Part shown: in pieces, positions 26,360 through 35,925 of the stretch
Numbering within the stretch: position 1 is the stretch's first letter
Layout of the letters: each line of letters opens with the position of its first letter
NCBI GenBank assembly: GCA_017431035.1
Contig: JAFRLW010000042.1
Location: 1-56,096 of the forward strand
From: Clostridia bacterium
GTDB lineage: Bacteria; Bacillota; Clostridia; Oscillospirales; Acutalibacteraceae
Direction: 5' to 3'
DNA length: 56,096 nucleotides
Notes under the pieces: model-generated
Seen by the model: only the letters and a program-made list of their open reading frames with translations
What the model was told of the DNA's origin: nothing
Database searches by the model: none
Translations under genes and position numbers: made by a program

Positions 26360-26391
26360 AATTACCTCTTCGGTGTGTGCGAAAGTTAGTA

Positions 26392-28473
26392 TTACACGTG
26401 GAAAAGCATATCTCCGTATGCGGGATATGGCCAGTATTCACGTTTGGTAATCTCCTGCGCTTTATCGCAAAGAGTTCTGATTTCATCCATAAGGGAGAGA
26501 ACGTTGTCATGATATGAGAGGGCGCTTCTGCTCAGGTCTTTCATAGCCGCAGTTTCTTCTACCGCCTCTTGCAATTTGTCGCAAAGAGAGAACAGTTTGT
26601 CATTATACTCGGCAAGTTTTTCGGCGGTTTTGGTCTCAAAGTTTTTATAAACACTTGAAGCCTTGTGTTCGGCAATTCTCCAAAGTCTGCCTTCATACTT
26701 GCTGATAGCCGGCATAACGTCACGCTTTAACATTTCTATTAAAGTGAGCGCTTCTATATGAATAACGTTGCAATAGTTTTCAAAGGCTATATCACGGCGG
26801 CTTTCAATTTCATTTCTTCCGAGAACACCGTGTTTTTCAAAAAGGGCGATATTCTCTTCTTTTGCAAAATAGGGGATAGCCTCAGGGGTGGAGGGTAAAT
26901 TGAGCAGCCCTCTTCTTTTTGCTTCGTCCTTCCACTCGTCAGAATAGCCGTCACCGTCAAAGAGTATGCGTTTATGCTCGTTATATGCCTCTTTAACTAT
27001 ACCAAGTATTTCCTTTTCTATATTGTCGGCGGCCTCAAGTCGCTTTGCATATTCGGAGAAAACATCCGCTATAATGGTATTGATAACGGTGTTTATTCCG
27101 GCTATGGAGTCGCTTGATCCCGGCATCCTGAACTCAAACTTGTTTCCGGTAAAAGCGATAGGCGAGGTGCGGTTGCGGTCAGAGGTGTCTTTTTTGATAT
27201 AGGGAATTACCTCTGCGCCGATATTCATTTTTATCTTTCCGCCCGACTCGTGATGTTCGCCGTTTGCTATATCATAGAATACGGAACTCAGTGCGTCGCC
27301 GAGATAAATTGAAATAATGGCAGGGGGCGCCTCGTGTCCGCCGAGTCGTTGGTCGTTTCCTGCTGATGCAGTCGAGTATCTTATAAGGTCCTGATGTTCG
27401 TCAATAGCCTTGATAAAGGCGGCAATAGACAAAAGGAACAGTTTGTTTTCTTCGGGATTTTTGCCCGGCTTAAAGAAGTTTATACCCGTATTGGTTGCAA
27501 TAGACCAGTTGTTGTGCTTTCCGCTGCCGTTTACACCGGCAAAAGGCTTTTCGTGCAGCAGGCATCTGAGTCCGTGCCTGTCGGCAACTTTTTTCATAAG
27601 TTCCATAGTGAGCTGGTTGTGGTCGGTTGCAATATTCGCCGTTGTGAAAACGGGGGCGAGTTCGTGCTGTGCAGGGGCAACCTCATTATGCTCGGTTTTG
27701 GCATATACTCCGAGTTTCCAAAGTTCATCATCAAGGTCAGCCATAAAAGCGGCAACACGGGGCTTTATAACACCGAAATAGTGGTCGTTCATTTCCTGAC
27801 CTTTCGGTGGTTTTGCACCCATAAGTGTTCTTCCGCAAAAAATTATATCCGGCCTTGTTGAAGCTACTGCTTTGTCAACAAGGAAATATTCCTGCTCAGA
27901 ACCTACGCTGACATTTATCTTTGTAACATCGTCGCCGCAAAGAAGTTTTGCGATTTTAAGCGCCTCACGGTTAATAGCCTCCATAGAACGCAAAAGGGGA
28001 GTTTTCTCGTCAAGCGCCTCGCCGTTATATGAACAAAAGGCGGTCGGTATACAAAGAGTTTTGTCCTTTATAAAAGCGTATGAACTCGGGTCCCAAGCGG
28101 TATAGCCACGTGCCTCAAAGGTTGCACGCAAACCGCCTGAGGGAAAAGAGGAGGCATCAGGCTCGCCTTTGATTAGGTTTTTGCCCGAAAAAGACAAAAT
28201 AACCTTTCCGTTTTCGGCAGGTTCGATAAAACTATCGTGCTTCTCGGCTGTGATACCGGTCATAGGCTGGAACCAGTGTGTAAAATGTGTTGCACCGTGT
28301 TCAACTGCCCAGTTTTTCATAGCCTCGGCAACAGTATCGGCTATATGACGGTCAATGGCTTTGCCGTCGGAAATCGCCTCTTTCAGAGATTTATATATAT
28401 CGGCAGGAAGGCGTTTCGCCATTTCCTCATCACCGAATACGTTTGTGCCGAAAATCTCGGTTATATTGCTCAA
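26392..28473 (-). CDS. glnN: Glutamine synthetase type III
   Basis: Makes glutamine from glutamate and ammonia with ATP; the type III family is much larger than GSI and found in anaerobes and cyanobacteria. The 693-aa product shows the family hallmarks HWFQPMTG (N-terminal region), VGSEQEYFLVD, KTEHNEVAPAQHELAP, GVNGSGKHNNWSIAT and NDQRLGGHEAPPAI. The TTG at 28473 is the preferred start: GGAGG lies 8 nt upstream, whereas the longer frame would begin over that site. A consensus promoter lies just upstream. No other nitrogen gene adjoins except the HTH regulator downstream. Confidence 0.96.
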   Translation of the reverse strand: MSNITEIFGTNVFGDEEMAKRLPADIYKSLKEAISDGKAIDRHIADTVAEAMKNWAVEHGATHFTHWFQPMTGITAEKHDSFIEPAENGKVILSFSGKNLIKGEPDASSFPSGGLRATFEARGYTAWDPSSYAFIKDKTLCIPTAFCSYNGEALDEKTPLLRSMEAINREALKIAKLLCGDDVTKINVSVGSEQEYFLVDKAVASTRPDIIFCGRTLMGAKPPKGQEMNDHYFGVIKPRVAAFMADLDDELWKLGVYAKTEHNEVAPAQHELAPVFTTANIATDHNQLTMELMKKVADRHGLRCLLHEKPFAGVNGSGKHNNWSIATNTGINFFKPGKNPEENKLFLLSIAAFIKAIDEHQDLIRYSTASAGNDQRLGGHEAPPAIISIYLGDALSSVFYDIANGEHHESGGKIKMNIGAEVIPYIKKDTSDRNRTSPIAFTGNKFEFRMPGSSDSIAGINTVINTIIADVFSEYAKRLEAADNIEKEILGIVKEAYNEHKRILFDGDGYSDEWKDEAKRRGLLNLPSTPEAIPYFAKEENIALFEKHGVLGRNEIESRRDIAFENYCNVIHIEALTLIEMLKRDVMPAISKYEGRLWRIAEHKASSVYKNFETKTAEKLAEYNDKLFSLCDKLQEAVEETAAMKDLSRSALSYHDNVLSLMDEIRTLCDKAQEITKREYWPYPAYGDMLFHV

Positions 28474-28507
28474 AGTCGTATCCTCCAAATTAAAGTAATA
28501 TATATTT

Positions 28508-28536
28508 ATTATAATTTTCTATATATGTTTTGTCAA
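28508..28536 (-). promoter_or_regulatory. Consensus sigma-A promoter of glnN
   Basis: On the minus strand, TTGACA (28536-28531), 17-bp spacer, TATAAT (28513-28508): both hexamers are perfect. The leader is about 28 nt. Confidence 0.92.
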
Positions 28537-28544
28537 TAAAAAAG

Positions 28545-28580
28545 AAAAGTCCTGTCTTGGCAAACTAAGACAGGGCTTTA
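28545..28580 (-). terminator. Terminator after dnaJ
   Basis: Inverted repeat built on CCTGTCTT / AAGACAGG, extended by A/T pairs, between the dnaJ stop (28584) and the glnN promoter. Its outer arm runs close to the glnN -35. Confidence 0.85.
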
Positions 28581-28583
28581 GAT

Positions 28584-29741
28584 TTAATCTTTCAAAAAAT
28601 CTTTTATTTTGTCGGTGAAAGATTTTTTCTCTTTATAGTTTTTTTCGCCGACTGAGGTTTCAAAGGCTTTTAGTTTTTCTTTTTGGTCCTTTGAAAGCCC
28701 ACGTGGCACTTCAACTTTTATCTTGACATACTGGTCGCCTTTTCCGGCGTAATTAAGGCGCTGAATACCTTTTCCCCTCAGTTTGAACTCGTCGCCCGGC
28801 TGGGTGCCCTCGTGTATTTGGAACTTAACGTTGCCGTAAAGGGTAGGAACGGTGATTTCGTCGCCAAGCGCAGCCTGGGTAAAGGTTATCGGAATATCGC
28901 AGTAAACGTCATATCGGTCTCTTGTGAAAATGGGGTGAGGTCGAACATTTACGTTGACCCTCAAATCACCCGAAGGTCCGCCGTTTATTCCGGCGTCACC
29001 GCCGCCACGAAGATTTATAACCTGACCGTCATCAATACCGGCGGGAACGTCCACCGTTTTTTGTACCGTGTGCCTTATTCTGCCTTTTCCGGCGCAGGTG
29101 TGACACGGGTGGTCGATTATTTTACCGCTTCCGTTACAGTTATTACAAATACCTTGAGTTTTGATTTGTCCAAAAGGCGTTCTTTGTATCTGCTCAACTC
29201 GTCCCGTGCCGTGACAAACAGGGCAGGAGGAGGCGTTTGTGCCTTTTTCACAACCCGTGCCGCCACAGTCTGAACAGTTGTCAATTTTAGTGAACTTAAT
29301 ATCTTTTTTACAGCCCAGCGCCGCCTCTTCAAACGAGAGGTTGATAACCGCTGAGGTATCGTTTCCACGTCTTGGCGCATTGGGGTTTCGTGTTCTTCCT
29401 CCGCCAAAACCTCCGCCGAATATTGAGCCGAATATATCGCCCAAATCGTCAAATCCGCCAAATCCCTCAAAACCTCCGCCGTATCCGCCGCCGGAGGCGC
29501 CGAAGTTCGGGTCTACGCCTGCGTGACCAAACTGGTCGTAACGGGCACGTTTTTCTTTGTTTGAAAGTATTTCGTAAGCCTCGTTTACTTCCTTAAAGTT
29601 TTTTTCGGCAGTTGCGTCACCGGGGTTTAGGTCGGGGTGGTATTTTTTTGCAAGTTTACGGTAGGCTTTTTTGAGTTCGTCGTCACTTGCCGACTTGTCA
29701 ACGCCTAAAACTTCATAATAGTCTCTTTTACTTTCTGCCAC
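28584..29741 (-). CDS. dnaJ: Chaperone DnaJ (Hsp40)
   Basis: Co-chaperone that stimulates DnaK ATPase and delivers unfolded substrate. The 385-aa protein has a J domain with HPD in [11 protein letters not shown], a Gly/Phe-rich linker, four CxxCxGxG zinc repeats ([32 protein letters not shown]), and the C-terminal substrate domain. The GTG start (29741) has AGGAG 9 nt upstream. Third gene of grpE-dnaK-dnaJ, separated from dnaK by 68 bp with a strong stem-loop. Confidence 0.97.
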   Translation of the reverse strand: MAESKRDYYEVLGVDKSASDDELKKAYRKLAKKYHPDLNPGDATAEKNFKEVNEAYEILSNKEKRARYDQFGHAGVDPNFGASGGGYGGGFEGFGGFDDLGDIFGSIFGGGFGGGRTRNPNAPRRGNDTSAVINLSFEEAALGCKKDIKFTKIDNCSDCGGTGCEKGTNASSCPVCHGTGRVEQIQRTPFGQIKTQGICNNCNGSGKIIDHPCHTCAGKGRIRHTVQKTVDVPAGIDDGQVINLRGGGDAGINGGPSGDLRVNVNVRPHPIFTRDRYDVYCDIPITFTQAALGDEITVPTLYGNVKFQIHEGTQPGDEFKLRGKGIQRLNYAGKGDQYVKIKVEVPRGLSKDQKEKLKAFETSVGEKNYKEKKSFTDKIKDFLKD

Positions 29742-29768
29742 AGACTTTTTCTCCTAAAACTTATGTAT

Positions 29769-29796
29769 GGTTATGGGCAGAAAACTGCCCATAACC
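29769..29796 (-). promoter_or_regulatory. Intercistronic stem-loop between dnaK and dnaJ
   Basis: GGTTATGGGCAG / CTGCCCATAACC give a perfect 12-bp stem with a 4-nt loop and no T-run on the minus strand. It could set relative dnaK/dnaJ levels by RNA processing or partial termination. Confidence 0.7.
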
Positions 29797-29809
29797 TCAC
29801 ACTTGATAA

Positions 29810-31660
29810 TTATTTCTTTTCGCCCTTGTCGTCTACGTCGGTATAGTCAGCCTCGTAAACGTTAGAGTCATTGGCGCCTGCGTTATCTGCGCCCTGTGCG
29901 GCGCCTTGATTTGCACCGGCAGCGGCCTGTGCCTCTTTGTATATTCTCTCACTAATCGGATAAAGGGCTTTTTGAAGTTCTTCCTGTTTAGCCTTTATAG
30001 CCTCGGTGTCCTCGCCTTTAAGCGCTTCTTTAAGAGCGTCCTTAGCGGCGTTTATGGATTTTTTCTCATCTTCGGTTACTTTGTCGCCAAGGTCGGTAAG
30101 GGTTTTTTCGGTTTGATAAATCATCTGGTCGGCGTTGTTTTTAACATCAACGGCTTCACGGCGTTTCTTATCCTCTGCGGCATAGGCTTCGGCGTCTTTA
30201 ACCGCCTTATCAATATCTTCTTTAGACATATTGGTGCTGGAAGTAATGGTGATGTTGTTCTCTTTGCCTGTGCCGAGGTCTTTAGCCGAAACGTGAACAA
30301 TACCGTTTGCGTCTATATCAAAGGTAACTTCTATCTGGGGTATACCACGGGGAGCCGGAGCAATACCGTCAAGGTGGAATACGCCGAGCGTCTTATTATC
30401 TTTTGCAAACTCACGCTCGCCCTGCAGTACGTGAACTTCAACCGAAGTCTGACCGTCAGCGGCGGTAGAGAAGATTTGACTCTTTTTGGTAGGAATAGTG
30501 GTGTTTCTCTCGATTACCTTTGTAGAAACGCCGCCCATAGTTTCGATACCGAGTGAAAGGGGAGTAACGTCAAGAAGAAGAAGTCCTTTAACGTCGCCGC
30601 CTAAAACGCCTGCCTGCAATGCGGCGCCGAGTGCAACGCACTCGTCGGGGTTAATGCCCTTGAACGGCTCTGCGCCCATAAACTCTTTAACGGCTTCCTG
30701 TACTGCGGGAATACGGCTTGAACCGCCTACCATAAGAACTTTGCCTATTTGTGATTTCTCGAGACCTGAGTCTGAAAGCGCCTGGCGAACAGGTCCCATA
30801 GTGGCTTCAACAAGGTCTGCTGTGAGTTCGTTGAACTTAGCACGGGTAAGGGTTGTTTCAAAGTGTTTAGGACCGTTTGTATCGGCAGTGATGAAGGGGA
30901 GGTTGATATCGGCAGTAGTCATACCCGAAAGGTCGATTTTTGCTTTTTCAGCCGCTTCTTTAATTCTCTGCATTGCCATTTTATCGCCCGAAAGGTCGAT
31001 ACCCTGCTCGGCTTTGAAGGTCGATACAATGTAGTCCATAATGCGTTTATCAAAGTCGTCGCCGCCGAGACGGTTGTTACCGGCAGTAGCGAGAACTTCC
31101 TGTACGCCGTCGCCCATTTCTATAATAGAAACGTCGAAAGTACCGCCGCCAAGGTCATAAACCATAACTTTTTGGTCTTCCTCTTTATCAATGCTGTAGG
31201 CAAGCGCCGCAGCGGTCGGCTCGTTTATAATACGTTTAACTTCAAGACCGGCAATTTTACCTGCGTCTTTGGTGGCTTGACGCTGTGCGTCGGTAAAGTA
31301 TGCAGGAACGGTGATAACCGCCTCTTTAACCGGCTGACCGAGATAACTTTCGGCGTCGGCTTTAAGTTTTTGAAGAATAATAGCTGATATTTCCTGCGGT
31401 GTAAACTTTTTGTCGTCAATGGTTACGGTATAATCGGATCCCATTTCTCTTTTGATAGAACTTACTGTTCTGTCGGGGTTGGTGATAGCCTGGCGTTTTG
31501 CAACCTGACCTACCATTCTTTCTCCGGTTTTTGAAAAAGCAACAACAGACGGAGTGGTACGTGCGCCCTCGGCGTTAGCGATAACAACCGCTTCGCCGCC
31601 CTCCATAACTGCTACGCATGAGTTTGTGGTTCCAAGATCGATTCCTATAATTTTTCCCAT
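29810..31660 (-). CDS. dnaK: Chaperone DnaK (Hsp70)
   Basis: ATP-dependent chaperone that binds exposed hydrophobic peptides. The 616-aa protein has the phosphate-1 motif [13 protein letters not shown] at the N-terminus, the phosphate-2 motif [13 protein letters not shown], the [10 protein letters not shown] adenosine motif, the [10 protein letters not shown] linker and a disordered Ala/Gly/Asn-rich C-terminal tail ending in acidic residues. ATG start with GGAGG 8 nt upstream. Middle gene of grpE-dnaK-dnaJ. Confidence 0.98.
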   Translation of the reverse strand: MGKIIGIDLGTTNSCVAVMEGGEAVVIANAEGARTTPSVVAFSKTGERMVGQVAKRQAITNPDRTVSSIKREMGSDYTVTIDDKKFTPQEISAIILQKLKADAESYLGQPVKEAVITVPAYFTDAQRQATKDAGKIAGLEVKRIINEPTAAALAYSIDKEEDQKVMVYDLGGGTFDVSIIEMGDGVQEVLATAGNNRLGGDDFDKRIMDYIVSTFKAEQGIDLSGDKMAMQRIKEAAEKAKIDLSGMTTADINLPFITADTNGPKHFETTLTRAKFNELTADLVEATMGPVRQALSDSGLEKSQIGKVLMVGGSSRIPAVQEAVKEFMGAEPFKGINPDECVALGAALQAGVLGGDVKGLLLLDVTPLSLGIETMGGVSTKVIERNTTIPTKKSQIFSTAADGQTSVEVHVLQGEREFAKDNKTLGVFHLDGIAPAPRGIPQIEVTFDIDANGIVHVSAKDLGTGKENNITITSSTNMSKEDIDKAVKDAEAYAAEDKKRREAVDVKNNADQMIYQTEKTLTDLGDKVTEDEKKSINAAKDALKEALKGEDTEAIKAKQEELQKALYPISERIYKEAQAAAGANQGAAQGADNAGANDSNVYEADYTDVDDKGEKK

Positions 31661-31702
31661 AGTTAATTCCTCCGATGTATATATATGATTTATTTTTATT
31701 GT

Positions 31703-32242
31703 TTAGTTGGCAACTTTGACCATTGCAGGTCTTACAACAGTGTCGCCTAACTTATAACCTTTTTGCAAGACTTCAACAATAACGTTTTCGTTATAATTCT
31801 CGTCTTCTATATGCATTACCGCCTCGTGATAGTTCGGGTCAAAGGCGTCGCCCTCTTCGGCGATAGATTCAAGGGATAACTGTTCAGTCAGCCCCTCAAA
31901 CTGTTTGACTATCATCTCAATACCTTTTATATAATCAGGTGAAGAGGAGTCAAGTCCTTTTGCACGGTCGATATTGTCAAGTATCGGCAAAAGTTTTTTA
32001 ATAATCTCCGCCTTGGCATACTCGGCAACCGATATTCTCTCCTTTTCGGTACGGCGTTTGTAATTGTCAAACTCGGCGGCTGTGCGCATAAGCAAATCTT
32101 TTTGAGTATCAAGTTCCGCTTTGATTTTGGCAACTTCGTCGTCCTTTTTTGTTTTCCGTTTAGGCTGTTTAACAGTTTCTTTTTCGACCGTGTTCTCGTC
32201 TTTTTCAGACTCTTTGTTTACGGTCTTTTTCTCTTCTGCCAC
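31703..32242 (-). CDS. grpE: Nucleotide exchange factor GrpE
   Basis: Exchanges ADP for ATP on DnaK. The 179-aa protein has a charged N-terminal region, the long dimeric helix (KIKAELDTQKDLLMRTAAEFDNYKRRTEKE...) and the C-terminal beta domain (DPNYHEAVMHIED...VVRPAMVKVAN). The GTG at 32242 is chosen because GGAGGGG lies 7 nt upstream; the longer open frame to 32326 reads through the leader. First gene of the operon; no hrcA lies next to it. Confidence 0.95.
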   Translation of the reverse strand: MAEEKKTVNKESEKDENTVEKETVKQPKRKTKKDDEVAKIKAELDTQKDLLMRTAAEFDNYKRRTEKERISVAEYAKAEIIKKLLPILDNIDRAKGLDSSSPDYIKGIEMIVKQFEGLTEQLSLESIAEEGDAFDPNYHEAVMHIEDENYNENVIVEVLQKGYKLGDTVVRPAMVKVAN

Positions 32243-32316
32243 TTTATAGCCCCTCCATAATTTACTATACTTTCGGTCAAGGTCAGGAAAGGTAAAATTT
32301 TCCTGCTGACAAGTAT

Positions 32317-32344
32317 AGTATAACACCTGTTTTCAAAATGTCAA
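32317..32344 (-). promoter_or_regulatory. Promoter of grpE-dnaK-dnaJ
   Basis: Minus strand: TTGACA (32344-32339), 16-bp spacer, TATACT (32322-32317). No CIRCE repeat (TTAGCACTC-N9-GAGTGCTAA) is present in the leader. Confidence 0.8.
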
Positions 32345-32363
32345 TAGTTTTTTGAAAAAATTA

Positions 32364-32380
32364 TTTGACTTTCTCTGACT
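32364..32380 (-). promoter_or_regulatory. CtsR-like operator upstream of grpE
   Basis: Minus strand AGTCAGAGAAAGTCAAA fits the CtsR direct repeat RGTCAAA-NAN-RGTCAAA with one mismatch. It lies 19 bp upstream of the grpE -35 in a divergent intergenic region. Binding is inferred. Confidence 0.6.
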
Positions 32381-32405
32381 TTTACAATTTGTTCACAATT
32401 TATTG

Positions 32406-32434
32406 TTGTCTAACGGGCTTTCATTATGTATAAT
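32406..32434 (+). promoter_or_regulatory. Promoter of the FkbM gene, abutting its start codon
   Basis: TTGTCT (32406-32411), 17-bp spacer, TATAAT (32429-32434). Transcription would start at about 32440-32442, at the ATG of 32441, implying a leaderless mRNA. Confidence 0.65.
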
Positions 32435-32440
32435 AAAGAT

Positions 32441-33478
32441 ATGAAAGATTTGTGGAATTACTTAAAAGAAACAAACAAACCCATAGTTCTTTACGGAATG
32501 GGGGACGGCGCCGATAAAATTATATCGGTGCTAAATAGTAAAAAAATAAAAATATCCGGAGTTTTCGCTTCGGATAACTTCGTGCGCAATAAAACTTTCG
32601 GCGGTTTTCCGGTCACAAATTATAAAACCGCAAAAGCGACTTTTCCCGATATGATAGTTCTTTTGTGTTTCGGAACGGCTTTGCCGGACGTAATAAACAA
32701 TATAAAGAATATTGCATCAGAGTGCGAACTTTACGCTCCCGATGTGCCGGTATCGGGCGGACCGGTGTTTGATGCCGACTTTTATAAAGAAAACGAAGAT
32801 AAAATAAACTCCGCAAGAAAAGTTTTAGCCGATAGCGTTTCTATAAAAACCTTTGATAGTATTATCGAGTATAAACTCTCGGGCGATATAAACAAACTTT
32901 TCTCCTGCGAAATCGCTAACGAGGAGATATATGATATTTTTGATGTTAAAGGCACCAAATGTTTTGTTGACCTCGGCGCATATAGGGGAGATACCGTAAT
33001 TGATTTTGTAAACAGGGTAGAAACCTATGACCGCATTATCGCCGCCGAACCTGACGAAAAAACCTTTGCAAAACTAAAAAAGAATACCGAAAACCTTAAG
33101 AACATCACCCTCATAAACGCCGCCGTTTCGGATAAAACGGGCGTTATGTATTTTGATAAAAAGGCATCTCGTGGCTCGCATTTGGTAAAAAGCGAGAGCG
33201 AAAAAAGTATACCTACCTTTTCGCTTGACAGTTTAGGTCTTTTTGGAGATAACGTCTATATAAAAGCCGATATAGAGGGGGCAGAAGCGGATTTTATAAA
33301 CGGCGCTAAAGATACAATAAAAAATCTAAAACCCTCAATTCGCATAGCCGCCTACCATAAAAGCGAGGATATTTTCTCTATTCCGCTTAAAGTTTTAGCC
33401 ATAAATCCCGATTATAAAGTTTATCTCCGTCATAATCCCTGCCTGCCCGCCTGGGATACCGATTACTTTTTCCTTTGA
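32441..33478 (+). CDS. FkbM-family methyltransferase with N-terminal nucleotide-binding-like domain
   Basis: A 345-aa protein. Residues about 10-120 look like a Rossmann-type domain (PIVLYGMGDGADKIISVL...GVFASDNF); residues about 165-330 are an FkbM SAM-dependent methyltransferase (CFVDLGAYRGDTVIDF as motif I, AAEPDEKTFAKLKKN, YIKADIEGAEADFINGA). FkbM enzymes methylate hydroxyls on sugars or polyketides. The ATG at 32441 is preferred to 32426, because the -10 hexamer lies between them. No SD is visible. It stands alone. Confidence 0.85.
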   Translation: MKDLWNYLKETNKPIVLYGMGDGADKIISVLNSKKIKISGVFASDNFVRNKTFGGFPVTNYKTAKATFPDMIVLLCFGTALPDVINNIKNIASECELYAPDVPVSGGPVFDADFYKENEDKINSARKVLADSVSIKTFDSIIEYKLSGDINKLFSCEIANEEIYDIFDVKGTKCFVDLGAYRGDTVIDFVNRVETYDRIIAAEPDEKTFAKLKKNTENLKNITLINAAVSDKTGVMYFDKKASRGSHLVKSESEKSIPTFSLDSLGLFGDNVYIKADIEGAEADFINGAKDTIKNLKPSIRIAAYHKSEDIFSIPLKVLAINPDYKVYLRHNPCLPAWDTDYFFL

Positions 33479-33489
33479 TTTTCTTTTTC

Positions 33490-33518
33490 TTGACATAAAG
33501 GTAATATAATGATATTAT
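33490..33518 (+). promoter_or_regulatory. Sigma-A promoter of rny
   Basis: TTGACA (33490-33495), 17-bp spacer, TATTAT (33513-33518). It leaves a leader of about 180 nt before the rny start. Confidence 0.78.
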
Positions 33519-33540
33519 TTATATGTTAAAATATTATATG

Positions 33541-33673
33541 TTGAGGTATTATACCTTTTTGATTTTTTAGACATCTTAATATTTTATTCCGGGGCGAAAA
33601 TGTTCTTTTCCGGCGTTTTCGTATTTCAAAAAGCAGGCCTCGGCGCCGTTTTAGACACGGCGAAAAACTGCTT
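33541..33673 (+). promoter_or_regulatory. Structured 5' leader of rny
   Basis: A small hairpin near the 5' end (AGGTA-TTA-TACCT) followed by T-rich sequence looks like a weak attenuator. A second, nested structure pairs AAGCAG (33631-33636) with CTGCTT (33668-33673) around CGCCGT/ACGGCG (33644-33649 with 33657-33662). No known riboswitch class is recognised. Confidence 0.45.
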
Positions 33674-33703
33674 TATAATTTATATATAAAGGAGAGAAAA
33701 ACA

Positions 33704-35245
33704 ATGACTTACGTCATTTGCGGAATAGTTGCGTTGGTACTTGCCGTTTTAGGCTTTGTTTTCGGATCGGTTTACAGAAAAAAATCCGCCGAAAAGACTA
33801 TCGGCTCTGCTGAGACTGAGGCTAAAAGAATACTCGGCGACGCAATGAAAACCGCTGAAACAAGGAAAAAAGAAACGCTTATAGAAGCGAAAGAAGAAAT
33901 CCACCGTATGCGCCAAGAGACCGAAAATGATCTTCGTGAGCGCAGAAAAGAAGTTCAGCGTCAGGAAAACAGAATACAGCAAAAAGAGGAGTCTTTAGAC
34001 CGCAAGATAGATAATCTTGAGGCTAAGGAGGAAAAACTCGCCGAACGTTCTAAAGAAATTGACGCTAAAATGGAAGAGTGCGAACAGTTAAAACGCAGTC
34101 AAATGGAAATGCTCGAAAAGATTTCGGGTCTTTCAAAAGAACAGGCAAAGGCTCAACTGCTCGAAATGCTTGAGGGCGATTTGACCCACGAAAAAGCCGT
34201 AAAGATTAAAGAGTATGAGCAGCAGACTCGTGACGAGTCGGATAGACTCGCCCGTGAGATTATAGGCCACGCTATTCAGCGTTGCGCCGCCGACCATTCG
34301 TCAGAGGCTACCGTTTCGGTTGTAGCATTACCTAATGACGAGATGAAAGGAAGAATTATCGGTAGAGAGGGTAGGAATATCCGTGCTATCGAAAACGCCA
34401 CCGGTGTTGACCTTATTATTGACGATACACCTGAGGCGATAACCGTTTCAAGTTTTGAGCCTATCCGCAGAGAGATAGCAAGAGTAACCCTTGAAAAACT
34501 TATTACCGACGGAAGAATACATCCGGCGAGAATTGAAGAAATGGTACAAAAAGCGACTAACGAGGTCTCCGCTGTTATTAAGCAGGAGGGCGAACGTGCT
34601 ATGATAGAGTCGGGCGTACATAATTTGCACCCTGAACTTATAAAACTCCTCGGTCGTTTGCATTTCCGTACAAGTTACGGTCAAAACGTGCTTAACCACT
34701 CGCTTGAGGTTTGCCACCTGTCAGGTCTTATCGCCACCGAACTCGGTGCCGATGTGACTATGGCAAAACGTGCAGGACTACTCCACGATATAGGCAAGGC
34801 TATTGACCACGAGCAGGAAGGTTCTCATATCCAACTCGGCGTTGAGGCGGCTAAAAAGTATCACGAGAGTGAGGGCGTTATTCACGCTATTGCCGCTCAC
34901 CACGGCGAAATAGAGGCAAAAACCGTTGTTGCTTGTATTGTTCAGGCGGCGGACGCCATTTCGGCGGCTCGTCCGGGCGCTCGAAGAGAGAATATCGAAA
35001 ACTACATCAAACGTCTTGAAAAATTAGAGGAGATAGCAAACTCCTTTAACGGCGTTGAAAGTTCCTTCGCTATTCAGGCAGGTCGTGAGGTTCGTATAAT
35101 CGTTAAACCGGAGGTTGTAAGCGATGACCAAATGACCATTATCGCCCACGAAATAGCCGAGAAGATAGAAAACGAGCTTGAGTATCCCGGTCAGATTAAA
35201 GTTAATCTTATCCGTGAAAACCGTGCCGTTGACTACGCAAAATAA
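33704..35245 (+). CDS. rny: Ribonuclease Y
   Basis: Membrane-anchored endoribonuclease that initiates mRNA decay in Gram-positives. The 513-aa protein has an N-terminal membrane segment (about 2-22), a long coiled coil (about 30-180), a KH domain ([30 protein letters not shown], about 210-240) and an HD domain with [12 protein letters not shown]. Length and order are typical. AAAGGAG precedes the ATG. Monocistronic, with its own promoter and terminator. Confidence 0.97.
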   Translation: MTYVICGIVALVLAVLGFVFGSVYRKKSAEKTIGSAETEAKRILGDAMKTAETRKKETLIEAKEEIHRMRQETENDLRERRKEVQRQENRIQQKEESLDRKIDNLEAKEEKLAERSKEIDAKMEECEQLKRSQMEMLEKISGLSKEQAKAQLLEMLEGDLTHEKAVKIKEYEQQTRDESDRLAREIIGHAIQRCAADHSSEATVSVVALPNDEMKGRIIGREGRNIRAIENATGVDLIIDDTPEAITVSSFEPIRREIARVTLEKLITDGRIHPARIEEMVQKATNEVSAVIKQEGERAMIESGVHNLHPELIKLLGRLHFRTSYGQNVLNHSLEVCHLSGLIATELGADVTMAKRAGLLHDIGKAIDHEQEGSHIQLGVEAAKKYHESEGVIHAIAAHHGEIEAKTVVACIVQAADAISAARPGARRENIENYIKRLEKLEEIANSFNGVESSFAIQAGREVRIIVKPEVVSDDQMTIIAHEIAEKIENELEYPGQIKVNLIRENRAVDYAK

Positions 35246-35256
35246 TAGACAAAATA

Positions 35257-35290
35257 AAAAATGCGTTTCCAAACGGAAACGCATTTTTTG
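35257..35290. terminator. Bidirectional terminator between rny and nth
   Basis: AAAAATGCGTTTCC / GGAAACGCATTTTT with an AAAC loop: a 14-bp stem flanked by A and T runs. Confidence 0.94.
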
Positions 35291-35295
35291 TTTAC

Positions 35296-35925
35296 TTATT
35301 TTTCCGCAGAGGGACAAAAGTCGTTTAGTTTGCATTTGTCACAGTAGGTTCGCCTGGCAGTGCAAATATCTCTTCCGAAAAGCACCGCGCGGTGACAAAA
35401 ATCGGATGACTCTTCGCCCGGCAATAGCCCTCGCATAATCTTTTCAACTTTTAGCGGGTCTTTTGTGTCTACTAAATGCAGACGGTTACACAGCCTTATA
35501 AAATGCGTATCGCATACAACGGCAGGCTTTTTGTAAACGTCACCCATAACGAGATTAGCCGTCTTTCTGCCGACACCTGGAAGACTTGTAAGGTCGTCCA
35601 TATTATCGGGCACCTTGCCGTCAAACGTATCGCAAATGCGTTCGGCTATCCCTTTAAGGTCTTTGGCTTTTGTTTTATACAGTCCGCAGGATTTTATCAG
35701 TTCTTCAATATCTTTTATATCCGCTTTTGCCATTTTTTGCGGAGTTCCGTATTTCTTAAAAAGAGCGGGCGTCACCATATTTACTCTCGCATCGGTGCAC
35801 TGCGCCGAAAGTCTTGTCGCAATAAGAAGCTCGAAGGGGTCGGTGTAGGACAGAGAACAAATGGCGTCGGGGTACATAGTTTTAAGCGCCGCCACCGCCT
35901 TTAGCGTTATTTCTTTTTTACGCAT
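35296..35925 (-). CDS. nth: Endonuclease III (base-excision DNA glycosylase/AP lyase)
   Basis: Removes oxidised pyrimidines and nicks abasic sites. The 209-aa protein has the helix-hairpin-helix LPGVGRKTANLV with the catalytic Lys, the catalytic Asp in VVCDTHFIR, and the C-terminal 4Fe-4S ligands C-X6-C-X2-C-X5-C (CTARRTYCDKCKLNDFC). It overlaps the upstream PTS gene by 8 bp, implying coupling. ATG with AGGA 9 nt upstream. Confidence 0.96.
   Translation of the reverse strand: MRKKEITLKAVAALKTMYPDAICSLSYTDPFELLIATRLSAQCTDARVNMVTPALFKKYGTPQKMAKADIKDIEELIKSCGLYKTKAKDLKGIAERICDTFDGKVPDNMDDLTSLPGVGRKTANLVMGDVYKKPAVVCDTHFIRLCNRLHLVDTKDPLKVEKIMRGLLPGEESSDFCHRAVLFGRDICTARRTYCDKCKLNDFCPSAEK

Noticed and set aside
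32245-32345. CIRCE (HrcA) element before grpE
   Set aside because: No TTAGCACTC/GAGTGCTAA pair found in the leader or promoter region.
33651-33679. Second rny promoter (TATAAT at 33674-33679)
   Set aside because: The -35 at 17-bp spacing is TTAGAC, with too few matches; kept as a leader element only.
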